Source: CAVQSS01 sp963746605 (GTDB taxonomy: Bacteria > Desulfobacterota > RBG-13-43-22). From it: 64,000 nucleotides of DNA. Made by a program: the position numbers and the translations under genes. Within the stretch, counting starts at the first letter, position 1, and each line of letters starts with the position of its first letter. Under the pieces are notes generated by a model. The model saw nothing but the letters and a program-made list of their open reading frames with translations. It was not told where the DNA came from and ran no database searches. The stretch is from contig CAVVCH010000002.1 of the NCBI GenBank assembly GCA_963746605.1, forward strand, positions 62,001 to 126,000, read 5' to 3'. Below are positions 8,655-17,628 of the stretch, piece by piece.

Positions 8655-10908
8655 ATGCGGCCTATACTGCACTTCAGAAAGTTTTACTCATCAGCCTTCT
8701 GGTTCTGTTAAGTACCAGCCAGGCAGGTACCGTTTCTGCCGGAATCAATGTTTGGACAAGCAATGGGCCTGAAGGCGGAACCATTTACGCCCTGGCGATT
8801 GACCCGGCGACGCCGACCACCCTCTATGCGGGGACATATGGCGGCGGCGTGTTCAAAAGCACGAACGGCGGCGGGAACTGGAGCGCGGTCAACACCGGCC
8901 TGACCAATACCTATGTTCACGCCCTGGCGATTGACCCGGCGACGCCGACCACCCTCTATGCGGGGACATATGGCGGCGGCGTGTTCAAAAGCACGAACGG
9001 CGGCGGGAACTGGAGCGCGGTCAACACCGGCCTGACCGATACCGATGTTCTCGCCCTGGCGATTGACCCGGCGACGCCGACCACCCTCTATGCGGGGACA
9101 TATGGCGGCGGCGTGTTCAAAAGCACGAACGGCGGCGGGAACTGGAGCGCGGTCAACACCGGCCTGACCAATACCTATGTTTACGCCCTGGCGATTGACC
9201 CGGCGACGCCGACCACCCTCTATGCGGGGACAGATGGCGGCGGCGTGTTCAAAAGCACGAACGGCGGCGGGAACTGGAGCGCGGTCAACACCGGCCTGAC
9301 CAATACCTATGTTCACGCCCTGGCGATTGACCCGGCGACGCCGACCACCCTCTATGCGGGGACATATGGCGGCGGCGTGTTCAAAAGCACGAACGGCGGC
9401 GGGAACTGGAGCGCGGTCAACACCGGCCTGACCAATACCTGATGTTCGACGCCCTGGCGATTGACCCGGCGACGCCGACCACCCTCTATGCGGGGACAGA
9501 TGACGGCGGCGTGTTCAAAAGCACGAACGGCGGCGGGAACTGGAGCGCGGTCAACACCGGCCTGACCAATACCTATGTTTTCGCCCTGGCGATTGACCCG
9601 GCGACGCCGACCACCCTCTATGCGGGGACATATGGCGGCGGCGTGTTCAAAAGCACGAACGGCGGCGGGAACTGGAGCGCGGTCAACACCGGCCTGACCA
9701 ATACCTATGTTTACGCCCTGGCGATTGACCCGGCGACGCCGACCACCCTCTATGCGGGGACAGATGGCGGCGGCGTGTTCAAAAGCACGAACGGCGGCGG
9801 GAACTGGAGCGCGGTCAACACCGGCCTGACCGATACCGATGTTTACGCCCTGGCGATTGACCCGGCGACGCCGACCACCCTCTATGCGGGGACAGATGGC
9901 GGCGGCGTGTTCAAAAGCACGAACGGCGGCGGGAACTGGAGCGCGGTCAACACCGGCCTGACCAATACCTATGTTTACGCCCTGGCGATTGACCCGGCGA
10001 CGCCGACCACCCTCTATGCGGGGACAGATGGCGGCGGCGTGTTCAAAAGCACGAACGGCGGCGGGAACTGGAGCGCGGTCAACACCGGCCTGACCAATAC
10101 CTATGTTCTCGCCCTGGCGATTGACCCGGCGACGCCGACCACCCTCTATGCGGGGACATATGGCGGCGGCGTGTTCAAAAGCACGAACGGCGGCGGGAAC
10201 TGGAGCGCGGTCAACACCGGCCTGACCAATACCGATGTTCTCTCCCTGGCGATTGACCCGGCGACGCCGACCACCCTCTATGCGGGGACATATCGGCGGT
10301 GGCGTGTTCAAAAGCACGAACGGCGGCGGGAACTGGAGCGCGGTCAACACCGGCCTGACCAATACACTAGTTAACTCCCTGGCGATTGACCCGGCGACGC
10401 CGACCACCCTCTATGCGGGGACAGATGGCGGCGGCGTGTTCAAAAGCACGAACGGCGGCGGGAACTGGAGCGCGGTCAACACCGGCCTGACCAGTACCTA
10501 TGTTCATCGCCCTGGCGATTGACCCGGCGACGCCGGCCACCCTCTATGCGGGGACAAATGGCGGCGGGGTATTTGCTATTCAGCAGGTGGATTCAAATTT
10601 ACCTTATGACGGTCAGCCCATCCGGGATGGGCAGCGGAACTGTAACCGGAAACGGGATCAATTGTGCCTGGAACGGGAGCGCCAGCAGCGGGACCTGCAG
10701 CGTGAGTCTGGCCGAAAATATGGCGGTGATCCTTAACGCCTTACCCACCACCGGATCAACCTTCTCCGGCTGGATCGGGGGCAGCGGTTCGGCTTCAAAC
10801 TGCAGCGGCACGGGCAACTGTGCTTTCACGATCACCGCCAAGTCCGGAGTGGGTCCACGATTCACCATAGGGGGTCATCTTTATTTACCTTTAATTCTCC
10901 GCCAGTGA
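8655..10908 (+). CDS. secreted beta-propeller of 14 near-identical Asp-box blades with C-terminal InlB-like domain; frame interrupted
   Basis: ATG at 8655 follows AAAGGAG. A single missing base near 8672 separates it from the frame of a signal peptide (VLLISLLVLLSTSQAGTVSA). Next come 14 units of 44 residues, each with ALAIDPATPTTLYAGT, then GGGVFKSTNGGGNW, an Asp-box/BNR motif (S-x-N-x-G-x-x-W), and a variable T(N/D)T(Y/D)V(x) turn. Such units form blades of sialidase-like propellers. The tail (from about 10600) has TVSPSGMGSGTVTGNG and STFSGWIGG, typical of divergent InlB B-repeats, and ends YLPLILRQ. Frame breaks occur near 8672, 9432-9446, 10290, 10515 and 10600. The protein is expected outside the cytoplasm; the ligand is unknown. 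Frame breaks may be sequencing errors in a hard-to-assemble repeat. Confidence 0.7.
8789..10575 (+). repeat. tandem array of 132-bp units (14 copies)
   Basis: Units begin at 8789, 8921, 9053, 9185, 9317, 9451, 9583, 9715, 9847, 9979, 10111, 10243, 10376 and 10509. Most bases are identical from unit to unit; differences cluster at the codons after GTLTAAC-type turns (Tyr/Asp, then His/Leu/Tyr/Phe) and at the TAT/GAT codon before GGCGGC. Offsets of +2, +1 and +1 between units 5-6, 12-13 and 13-14 cause the frame breaks. Confidence 0.95.
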
Positions 10909-11113
10909 GCCTTCCTTTCTAGGGGTTAGAGAAGGTTGATCCAAGACAGGGTCCGAAAATGGCTCTGCCTTTCTTGCACAGTTCCATCCGTAATCGTAAG
11001 ATCTCGATGCCATCCTGGCAAAACGTTAGTAGGTGCTATACGCCGCGAACGCACATTTGAGATGTCTTAAGGCCAGCTTCGCCAAAGAGGAGAGTTGGGC
11101 TTAAATACTCTTC

Positions 11114-11185
11114 GGCAGGGGATAGTCGTTGTAGGCTTCCCCCAGAGGGCCTCCTCGATGAAGAGGTGACGGGGCACCCGGCGTA
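11114..11185 (-). pseudogene. copied fragment of pcm
   Basis: About 70 bases here match an internal part of the pcm gene at 11751-11822 with only a few differences (both contain GGCAGGGGATAGTCGTTGTA and a TCCTCGATGAAGAGGTG stretch). It corresponds to the pcm segment around HLFIEEALWGEAYNDYPLP. No other part of pcm is present, so it is a displaced partial duplicate or the relic of a second copy. Confidence 0.7.
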
Positions 11186-11265
11186 ATGGGGTCGCATCTC
11201 TAATCTTGACAAAATCGAAACAAACTATAGTTGGATGTCTGCTTTTGGGTGCAGAAACGCCGTTT

Positions 11266-11919
11266 TTAATCCTGCCAGCCGTGATCGCCGATCAGGCTGA
11301 CGAAGCGCACCCCGCCCAGGTCTTCTTGAACGATCCCCTGGTCCGTTTTGCTGATGCGCAGGAGGGTTTGGGAAAAACGGTCACCCACGGGGATCACCAG
11401 ACGACCGTGCGGGGCCAACTGCTGGAGGTAGGCTTCCGGTACCCGGGGGGCCGCGGCGGTGACGAGAATAGCGTCAAAGGGGCTTTCTTCCGGCCAGCCG
11501 TAGGTGCCGTCAAAAACTTTGATCTGCACATTGTGGTAGTGAAGCTGGTCCAGGATCTTCCGGGCCTTGATCACCAGGGAACGAACCCGTTCGATGGAAA
11601 AGACCTTTTTGCAGGTTTCGGCCAGGACGGCTGTCTGGTAGCCCGAACCCGTTCCGATCTCCAGGACGTTTTCTTTGCCGGTCAGGCCTAAGGATTGGGT
11701 CATGAGGGCCACGATATAGGGCTGGGAGATGGTCTGATGCTCACCGATCGGCAGGGGATAGTCGTTGTAGGCCTCCCCCCAGAGGGCTTCCTCGATGAAG
11801 AGGTGGCGGGGCACCCGGCCCATGGCCTTCAAAACCCCCGGGTCGGTAATGCCCCGGGGAATGAGCTGTTCTTTGACCATCCGTTCCCGGGCTCTTTGAA
11901 AGTCCTGTGTCGGCTTCAT
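11266..11919 (-). CDS. pcm: protein-L-isoaspartate O-methyltransferase
   Basis: A 217-residue SAM-dependent methyltransferase that initiates repair of isoaspartyl residues in damaged proteins. The N-terminal RMVKEQLIPRGI, the VPRHLFIEEAL segment, the HQTISQPYIVALMTQ motif and the SAM loop VLEIGTGSGYQTAVLAE are characteristic of Pcm; FDAILVTAAAP and GRLVIPVG follow in the expected order. Length matches the family. It appears to be monocistronic. Confidence 0.93.
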   Translation of the reverse strand: MKPTQDFQRARERMVKEQLIPRGITDPGVLKAMGRVPRHLFIEEALWGEAYNDYPLPIGEHQTISQPYIVALMTQSLGLTGKENVLEIGTGSGYQTAVLAETCKKVFSIERVRSLVIKARKILDQLHYHNVQIKVFDGTYGWPEESPFDAILVTAAAPRVPEAYLQQLAPHGRLVIPVGDRFSQTLLRISKTDQGIVQEDLGGVRFVSLIGDHGWQD

Positions 11920-12197
11920 TCCTCGCCTTTGGCGTTCAAAATATTTTATTTTTAAGAGGGTTTATGCTATATAAGACCGATTGGCTAAAACTGTCAACGG
12001 GATTTTTGTTCTTCAAGAGGTAATAAAGAGTGACGGATTCATCAGAAGCCCGTCAGCAGCCCGAGCGCGATTAAGCGCCGGGCTGGGGTAGGGGTGGCAC
12101 CATTTGAATTCACTTCAAATGGCGGGGAGTCCCGCCGGAGGCGCGATCCCCCGCCGAGCAGAAAGTCGTCGTTAGACTTTTTGCGAGGTCAAAAAAT

Positions 12198-12425
12198 ATG
12201 AACCCGAGGTTCAAACGAATCGGCAAAAAACTGGGCTATCTCCTGGCAGGGATGGTACTATTTTTGGCAGTCACTATGTGGCTGAAGGGGATGGAGTTCA
12301 GATTCAGGGTCTTTATGTCCATCTTTGCCGGTTTGTCGGCCTGGATGGGACTGATCACCATGGTGATCTGGCTGTGGCGGGACAGCGCTACAGAGGAAGA
12401 CAAAGAGGTCCCGGAGGGAAAATAA
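12198..12425 (+). CDS. small membrane protein of unknown function
   Basis: A 75-residue protein with a basic N-terminus (MNPRFKRIGKK), two predicted membrane helices (about residues 13-30 and 37-60) and an acidic C-terminal tail. ATG is preceded by GAGGTCAAAAAAT. No family is recognised. Upstream (12050-12170) lie several small inverted repeats, including CCATTTGAA/TTCAAATGG. Confidence 0.55.
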   Translation: MNPRFKRIGKKLGYLLAGMVLFLAVTMWLKGMEFRFRVFMSIFAGLSAWMGLITMVIWLWRDSATEEDKEVPEGK

Positions 12426-12444
12426 TTTGCTCACCTAACGCCGG

Positions 12445-12585
12445 CTAACCCATTTTTTGGTTTTCTCTAACCATTTGTTTGATTTTATTTACAATATAAG
12501 CCAATTCTTCCTCCGATAACTGACTGCTCAGAGGCGATTCCAACAAGGACTGCATCACTTCCTGATTCGTGATTTTTTCATCCAT
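12445..12585 (-). CDS. possible small hydrophilic protein (46 residues)
   Basis: A minus-strand frame from ATG at 12585 to TAG at 12445 encodes a charged, probably helical peptide (starting MDEKITNQEVMQSLLESP). Its composition looks protein-like and the surrounding 340 bases hold no other gene. No clear ribosome site or family is visible, so this is tentative. Confidence 0.35.
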   Translation of the reverse strand: MDEKITNQEVMQSLLESPLSSQLSEEELAYIVNKIKQMVRENQKMG

Positions 12586-12764
12586 GGTTTAATGAATTCG
12601 TCCGCTCTTTTTTAGAATGGCTTCATTTCTAAAAAATAAGGTATCCTATAGCCCAGCAGAAATAAAAAATCAAGCTTTCTGTGAGGCGGATGAACTTTTT
12701 TTTATACGGAAGGTTTGAACCGTAACCGCCTTTAAGAACCAAAGCACCGCAAGGAAAACTCTTA

Positions 12765-13751
12765 ATGATATCTTACCTTTTGGCTTTTATCTTCACGCTC
12801 CCCTTATTGGCCGTCCCCTCCACCACCTTAGGAGCGGTAACCGTTTTTAAGGATTACGTCTTTGAGAATCCCCCGGCCGTCGTCCTGCCCAAGCCTGTTC
12901 CCCATAAAGGCTGTCGCCCGGGGCCCGCTGATAATGAATTGCATATTTTGGTGTTCGGCGACAACGGAACCGGGGACGAAAACCAGATGAAGGTGGCCGC
13001 GGCCATGCAAAAGTTCTGCGAAGAGAACGGGTGTGACCTGGCCCTGATGCTGGGGGATAATATTCATCCCCAGGGGGTCCGGAGCGTCGATGATCCCCAG
13101 TTTGTCAACAAATTTGAAAAACCCCATGAGGGACTCTGCATTCCTTTTTATGCCATTCTGGGAGAGCACGATTGGGGGCGGAAGGACGAAATGTATAACT
13201 GGAAGGCGCAAATTGAATATTCCCAAAGGTCCTCCCGCTGGCGGATGCCCTCGGATGTCTATTCGCTGACCATCGGTGATGTTAAAATCCTGGCCCTCAA
13301 CACCAATGTGTTGGACAGCTCCCAGGCCCAGGTGGATTGGCTCAAAAGAGAACTGGAAAATTCCCAGGCCCGCTGGAACCTGGTAATGGGCCATAAACCG
13401 ATCCACTCCTACGGCTATCATGGGGATACGGATTTTATGACGGCCTTGGTGCTGCCCCTGCTCTGCGCCCGGGCCGACCTTTACCTTGCGGGCCATGAAC
13501 ACAATTTACAGGCGCTCAAGGCTGATTGCGGTTTGCCGCTGCTCATCTCCGGAGCCGCTGGAAAGCTTCGACCGGAAAAAGAAACAGGCCCGCGCAGTCT
13601 TTTTGCCGCACCGGAACTGGGATTCACCTATCTGCGGGTAAAAGACGATGTCATCCTGGTGCAGATGGTTTCGGCGGAAGGGAAAATCCTGTATTCATCC
13701 GCCGTCCCTAAACAAAAACGATCCGACCTGAAAGGAACAAAAGAACAATGA
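12765..13751 (+). CDS. exported purple-acid-phosphatase-like metallophosphoesterase with altered metal ligands
   Basis: A 328-residue calcineurin-like phosphoesterase with an N-terminal signal peptide (about residues 1-23). Five metal-ligand blocks are present in order: GDNG (Asp66), GDNIH (Asp98), GEHD (133-136), GHKP (His210) and GHEH (His244, His246). In tartrate-resistant/purple acid phosphatases the second block is GDNFY and the third GNHD, so the Tyr and Asn ligand positions are here His101 and Glu134. This suggests a related phosphatase with a different metal site. Its stop overlaps the following HEAT-repeat gene by 4 bases, so the two are probably made together. Confidence 0.78.
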   Translation: MISYLLAFIFTLPLLAVPSTTLGAVTVFKDYVFENPPAVVLPKPVPHKGCRPGPADNELHILVFGDNGTGDENQMKVAAAMQKFCEENGCDLALMLGDNIHPQGVRSVDDPQFVNKFEKPHEGLCIPFYAILGEHDWGRKDEMYNWKAQIEYSQRSSRWRMPSDVYSLTIGDVKILALNTNVLDSSQAQVDWLKRELENSQARWNLVMGHKPIHSYGYHGDTDFMTALVLPLLCARADLYLAGHEHNLQALKADCGLPLLISGAAGKLRPEKETGPRSLFAAPELGFTYLRVKDDVILVQMVSAEGKILYSSAVPKQKRSDLKGTKEQ

Positions 13752-14674
13752 AAAGCCAATCGCCGGCCTTCCTGGCCTTGGGGCTGATTCTTTTCCTGGC
13801 GTACTCTCCAACCGTCTGGGGGGAGTCTGCCGAACTATCCAAAGAGATACAAAAACTCCAGGATGAGAACTGGTCGGTCCGCGCCCAGGCGGCCAAGACC
13901 CTGGGAAAACTAAAGGACCCCCGGGCCGTCGAACCCCTGATTACCGCTTTAAAGGATGAGAAAGGATTTGTCCGGCGCCGGGCCGCCAGCGCCCTGGGAG
14001 CGATAAAAGATCCCCGCGCCGTGCCGGCACTGATCCTGGCCTTGAAAGACCGGGAGGACTACGTTCGGAGAAAGGCCGCCAGCGCCCTGGGCAAGATCCG
14101 GGATCGTCGGGCGGTGGAGCCTTTGATCGAAGCCTTGGCTGATGGGGCAGGGGAGGTTCGAGCGGAGGCCGCCGGTGCTCTTGGCGAATTAAAGGATTCC
14201 CGGGCCGTATCCCCTTTGATCCGGTCGTTGAAAGACGAGCGGGAGGAGGTTCGGGGTCAGGCGGCCTGGGCCTTGGGAAAGATTAAGGACCCTCAGGCGG
14301 TTGAGCCGCTCCTGTCCGCGTTGCAAGATAAAAAATGGTCTGTCCGCCGAAAAGCCGCCTCGGCCCTGGGAGAAATCAGCGACCCTCAGGCGGCGGCCTT
14401 TTTGACCAAAGCGTTGGAGGAGGAAAACCTGGAGGTAGTGGCTGGGGCCCATGCCTATTTCATTGCCCGGGGCGAATCCGGGACGGAGGCCGTCCTCATC
14501 CAGGCCTTGAATCGCTACGGGTTTAACAAGATGGCTGAGAATTTTTTTCAAAGCGGCAATAGCCGACTGGCGGAAGCCGGCCGGGAGTGGGCCCAAAAGC
14601 AAGGTTATAAGCTTAAAGCCGTCCATGGAGCCAGGATTTTATGGGGAAAAGGCCGAGATCCGTCCCCGCAATGA
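13748..14674 (+). CDS. exported HEAT-like (PBS lyase-type) repeat protein
   Basis: A 308-residue protein with a signal peptide (ends near residue 25, WGES) followed by about six 31-residue HEAT-like repeats with the recurring pattern VRxxAAxALGxIKDPRAVxPLIxAL, from about residue 43 to 235. The last 70 residues are less regular. Such solenoids bind partner proteins. The ATGA overlap with the upstream phosphatase-like gene suggests that the two act in the same place, probably the periplasm. No specific partner can be named. Confidence 0.8.
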   Translation: MKSQSPAFLALGLILFLAYSPTVWGESAELSKEIQKLQDENWSVRAQAAKTLGKLKDPRAVEPLITALKDEKGFVRRRAASALGAIKDPRAVPALILALKDREDYVRRKAASALGKIRDRRAVEPLIEALADGAGEVRAEAAGALGELKDSRAVSPLIRSLKDEREEVRGQAAWALGKIKDPQAVEPLLSALQDKKWSVRRKAASALGEISDPQAAAFLTKALEEENLEVVAGAHAYFIARGESGTEAVLIQALNRYGFNKMAENFFQSGNSRLAEAGREWAQKQGYKLKAVHGARILWGKGRDPSPQ

Positions 14675-14715
14675 TTGAGAAGGCACGATGGTGTTTTGAT
14701 GGACGCTTCGCCCCT

Positions 14716-15537
14716 TTATTGTGAACCTTGAATCCCTTGGTCGGGCCCCAAGGCCCTTTTCAGTCGATGGGCAAAGTCGAAGATCCGGCTGATCCCTCCC
14801 TTTCGCCCTCCGAGTTCAAAAATCATCCGGACCAGGGCGCTGCCGACCACAACACCGTCGGCCAGCGAAGCAACGGCTTTCACTTGTTCCGGGTTGGAAA
14901 AGCCGAAGCCGACCACCAGTGGCAGATCGGTGATTTTTCGAATTTTCGCCATCTGTGATCGGAGGGAAGTCAATTCGGGACCGGCCGAGCCGGTGAGGCC
15001 GGTAATCGAGATATAGTAGAGAAACCCCCGGGCGCGAGCGGCAATCTCCCGCCCTCGTTCGGCTCCGGTGGTGGGGGCCAGGAGATGAATAAAGTCCAGT
15101 CCCGCCGGGTCGGTATACTGCCTCAGTTCTCCGACCTCTTCCAAAGGCAGATCCACCACCAGGACCCCATCCACCCCGGCGGTTTTGGCGGCCCCGGCAA
15201 ACCGTTCAGGCCCATAGACCCAGATTGGATTGTAGTAACTGAACAGGACCACCGGGATCTCCGAACGCCGGCGCACTTGGGCGATCAGATCCAGGACACC
15301 GGCCAGATGGGTTCCATTTGCCAGAGCCCGCTGCGAGGCGGCCTGAATAGTTGGCCCGTCGGCCGTAGGGTCCGAGAAGGGGACCCCGATTTCCAACAGG
15401 TCGACCCCGGCGTCCTCCAGGATGGGAATGAACTCCAGGGTCTTTTCCAGCGAGGGATCACCGGCGGTGAGAAATAAGACCAGGGCCTTTTCCCCCCGGT
15501 CCCGAAGGTCACGGAATCGACGACTGATCCTGGTCAT
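14716..15537 (-). CDS. trpA: tryptophan synthase alpha chain
   Basis: A 273-residue TIM-barrel enzyme that cleaves indole-3-glycerol phosphate to indole. The catalytic pair falls at Glu49 (LLEIGVPFSDP) and Asp60 (ADGP), exactly as numbered in the Salmonella enzyme. The phosphate-binding GFGFSNPEQV and GVVVGSALV segments are present. ATG overlaps the trpB stop (ATGA), the usual arrangement for coupled synthesis of the alpha2-beta2 complex. It is the last gene of the minus-strand trp operon. Confidence 0.96.
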   Translation of the reverse strand: MTRISRRFRDLRDRGEKALVLFLTAGDPSLEKTLEFIPILEDAGVDLLEIGVPFSDPTADGPTIQAASQRALANGTHLAGVLDLIAQVRRRSEIPVVLFSYYNPIWVYGPERFAGAAKTAGVDGVLVVDLPLEEVGELRQYTDPAGLDFIHLLAPTTGAERGREIAARARGFLYYISITGLTGSAGPELTSLRSQMAKIRKITDLPLVVGFGFSNPEQVKAVASLADGVVVGSALVRMIFELGGRKGGISRIFDFAHRLKRALGPDQGIQGSQ

Positions 15538-16731
15538 GCCGGAACTCCTTTCCTCTCCGAACCTACCATACGGACATCCTTATCTCCCCGGCCCGACAGG
15601 TTGACTACCAGGATCTTCTCCTGGGGCAGGGTCGGTGCCAGTTTAAGAACAAAAGCCAGGGCGTGAGCGCTCTCCAGGGCCGGGATGATTCCCTCTTCCC
15701 GGGTCAGGATCTGAAAGGCCCGAACGGCCTCCTGGTCCTTGACGGCCACATAACGGGCCCTCCCGGTCTGATGAAAATAAGGCATGCTCGGGACCGACGC
15801 CTGGGTAATCCAGGCCGGCAGCGATCGAATAAGCGTCCCGCACCTGCCCCTGGGCATCTTGAAGCAGGTAGGTTTTGTTTCCGTGCAGCACCCCCACCGA
15901 ACCGGCCGAGATACTGGCGGCGTGTTCACCGGACCTAAGCCCCCGCCCGGCGGCCTCCACGCCGATCAACTCCACTGCAGCTTGATCCTTGAAGGGATAA
16001 AAAAGTCCCATGGCATTGCTTCCCCCGCCCACGCAGGCAATCAGGAAATCAGGGAGCCTTCCTTCTTTCCGGATTATTTGCCTCTTGACCTCCCGGCCGA
16101 TCACGCTTTGAAAATCGCGAACCATCATGGGGTAGGGGTGAGGGCCGGCCGTGGAGCCGATGACATAATAGGTGTCCCGCACCCGGCTCACCCAATAGCG
16201 GATGGCTTCATTCATGGCGTCCTTGAGCGTGGCCGTACCGGAAGCGACCGGAAAGATCTCGGCCCCCAGGGCTTTCATCCGGTCCACATTGGAGGACTGC
16301 CGCCGGATGTCTTCCGTTCCCATGAAGATCCGGCAAGAAAGACCGAAAAGGGCGGCCACCGTGGCCGTGGCCACCCCGTGCTGGCCGGCCCCGGTTTCCG
16401 CGATCAGCCGCCGTTTACCCATACGCCGGGCGAGCAGGGCCTGGCCCAGGGTATTATTTATCTTATGGGAGCCGGTATGATTCAGGTCCTCCCGCTTCAA
16501 ATAGATCTTCGGCCCTTTGAGCCTTCGAGTCAGATTGGAGGCCAGGTACAAAGGCGTTTCCCGCCCGGCATAATCTTTAAGGAACCCGGTCAATTCCCGT
16601 TTGAAAGCCGGGTCCCTTCGGTTCCGGTGGTAGGCGCTCTCCAGTTCGAGCAGGGCGGGCATCAGCGTTTCGGCAACGTACCGGCCGCCAAAAGGGCCGA
16701 AATGGCCGTTGGCATCGGGAAAGTTTTTCAT
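15534..16731 (-). CDS. trpB: tryptophan synthase beta chain, single frameshift
   Basis: The frame from 16731 (MKNFPDANGHFGPFGGRYVA, preceded by AAAGAGGT) runs through the PLP-lysine motif HTGSHKINN, the GAGQHGVATA loop and GGGSNAMG. It loses phase near 15780, just after GPEHA. The C-terminal part (FHQTGRARYVAVKDQEA to VNLSGRGDKD) continues one base out of frame up to the stop at 15534. One extra T (A on the plus strand) explains it. Combined length of about 398 residues is normal. Given similar breaks in neighbouring essential genes, sequencing error is plausible. Confidence 0.9.
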
Positions 16732-16816
16732 GTTAAACCTCTTTTTCCTTCCGTTCTTAATCCCATCCCAGGGCAGGCACCCACGAAGCATGAAAATATT
16801 CAAGCTCTTGTTTTTT

Positions 16817-16926
16817 GTAGGGGAGGGGTTAATCCCCTCCCGACCTTGGGAATCAAGGATTCAAATTTCTTCAGGAGCATGATTTATGCCCGGTTGGATG
16901 CGGGAGGGGATTAACCCCTCCCCTAC
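16817..16926. repeat. REP/inverted-REP pair, locus 2
   Basis: GTAGGGGAGGGG...CCCCTCCC at 16817-16842 faces GGGAGGGG...CCCCTCCCCTAC at 16901-16926. It lies in the gap between trpF and trpB, inside the trp operon, with a spacer of about 58 bases. Confidence 0.8.
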
Positions 16927-16953
16927 ACTCGACCCCATGAACATTATGTTTGG

Positions 16954-17628
16954 TTATTTTCGTACTAAATCAGGATCAAACAGGGAATTGGTTCCAGGGG
17001 CCGGCTTCGCCGGGTGGAGGCCGCGGATGATTTCCATGACCTGCTTGATCTTAGCCGGATCCTTCTTCCCGGGGCTTGACTCCACACCCGAATTAAAGTC
17101 CAGAGCCCTGGGAGAAACGGACCGGATAGCCTCCGCCACATTGTCTGCTCCCAACCCTCCGGCCAACACCAGGGGATGCCTTTCCCCCGCCTCCCGGGCC
17201 AGCCTCCAGTCGGCCCGTTCCCCCGTCCCACCGTAGACCCCGGACGCCGGGCATCGATCAGGATTCCGCGTACCCGGAAGGCCTTCAGCGCTTCTAAATC
17301 CCCGGGATCTTGGGGAGCGAAGGCCTTGATCAACCGGCAGGGTTCAAACTGTCGACAGAAGTCCGGGAGATTCATCACCGTGAAGCTGGATCAAGTGCAG
17401 ACCGCAGAACCGGGCAATAGCCTTGATTTCGTCGGCCGGGTGGTTCACGAAAACCCCGACCCGGATAACGGATTCCGGGATTTGGTCCGTGATCCATTTG
17501 GCCTTAGCCGGCGTTACCCAGCGGGGGCTCTTGGAGTAAAAGATAAATCCGAGGGCGTCCGCCCCGCAATCGACGGCGACGCGGGCATCGGCGGGATTGG
17601 TAATCCCGCAGATTTTTACTTCAATCAT
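16954..17628 (-). CDS. trpF: phosphoribosylanthranilate isomerase, two compensating frameshifts
   Basis: The N-terminal third (MIEVKICGITNPADARVAV, GFIFYSKSPR, HGDES) and the C-terminal third (LAGGLGADNVAEAI, LDFNSGVESSPGKKD) are in one frame, and the middle (DFCRQFEPCRLIKAF to RGILIDARRPG) is in another. An extra C in a CCC run near 17365 and a missing G in a run near 17239 restore the frame, giving a normal 224-residue isomerase. Cys7 and the late Asp motif expected of TrpF are present. It overlaps trpC by 8 bases. Confidence 0.88.

Noticed and set aside
8708..10407. Long minus-strand open frames (202 and 351 codons) opposite the propeller repeats
   Set aside because: They arise because the 132-bp unit is a multiple of three and has no stop in that antisense frame; the plus strand has the signal peptide, Asp-box motifs and domain order of a real protein.
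8789..10575. Regularly spaced repeats as a CRISPR array
   Set aside because: Units are directly tandem, 132 bases long, translated as propeller blades, with no unique spacers and no cas genes nearby.
15784..16914. A 376-codon plus-strand frame opposite trpB
   Set aside because: It is the antisense of conserved TrpB sequence and shows no family features; several similar long shadows exist opposite trpD, aroC and hdrA.
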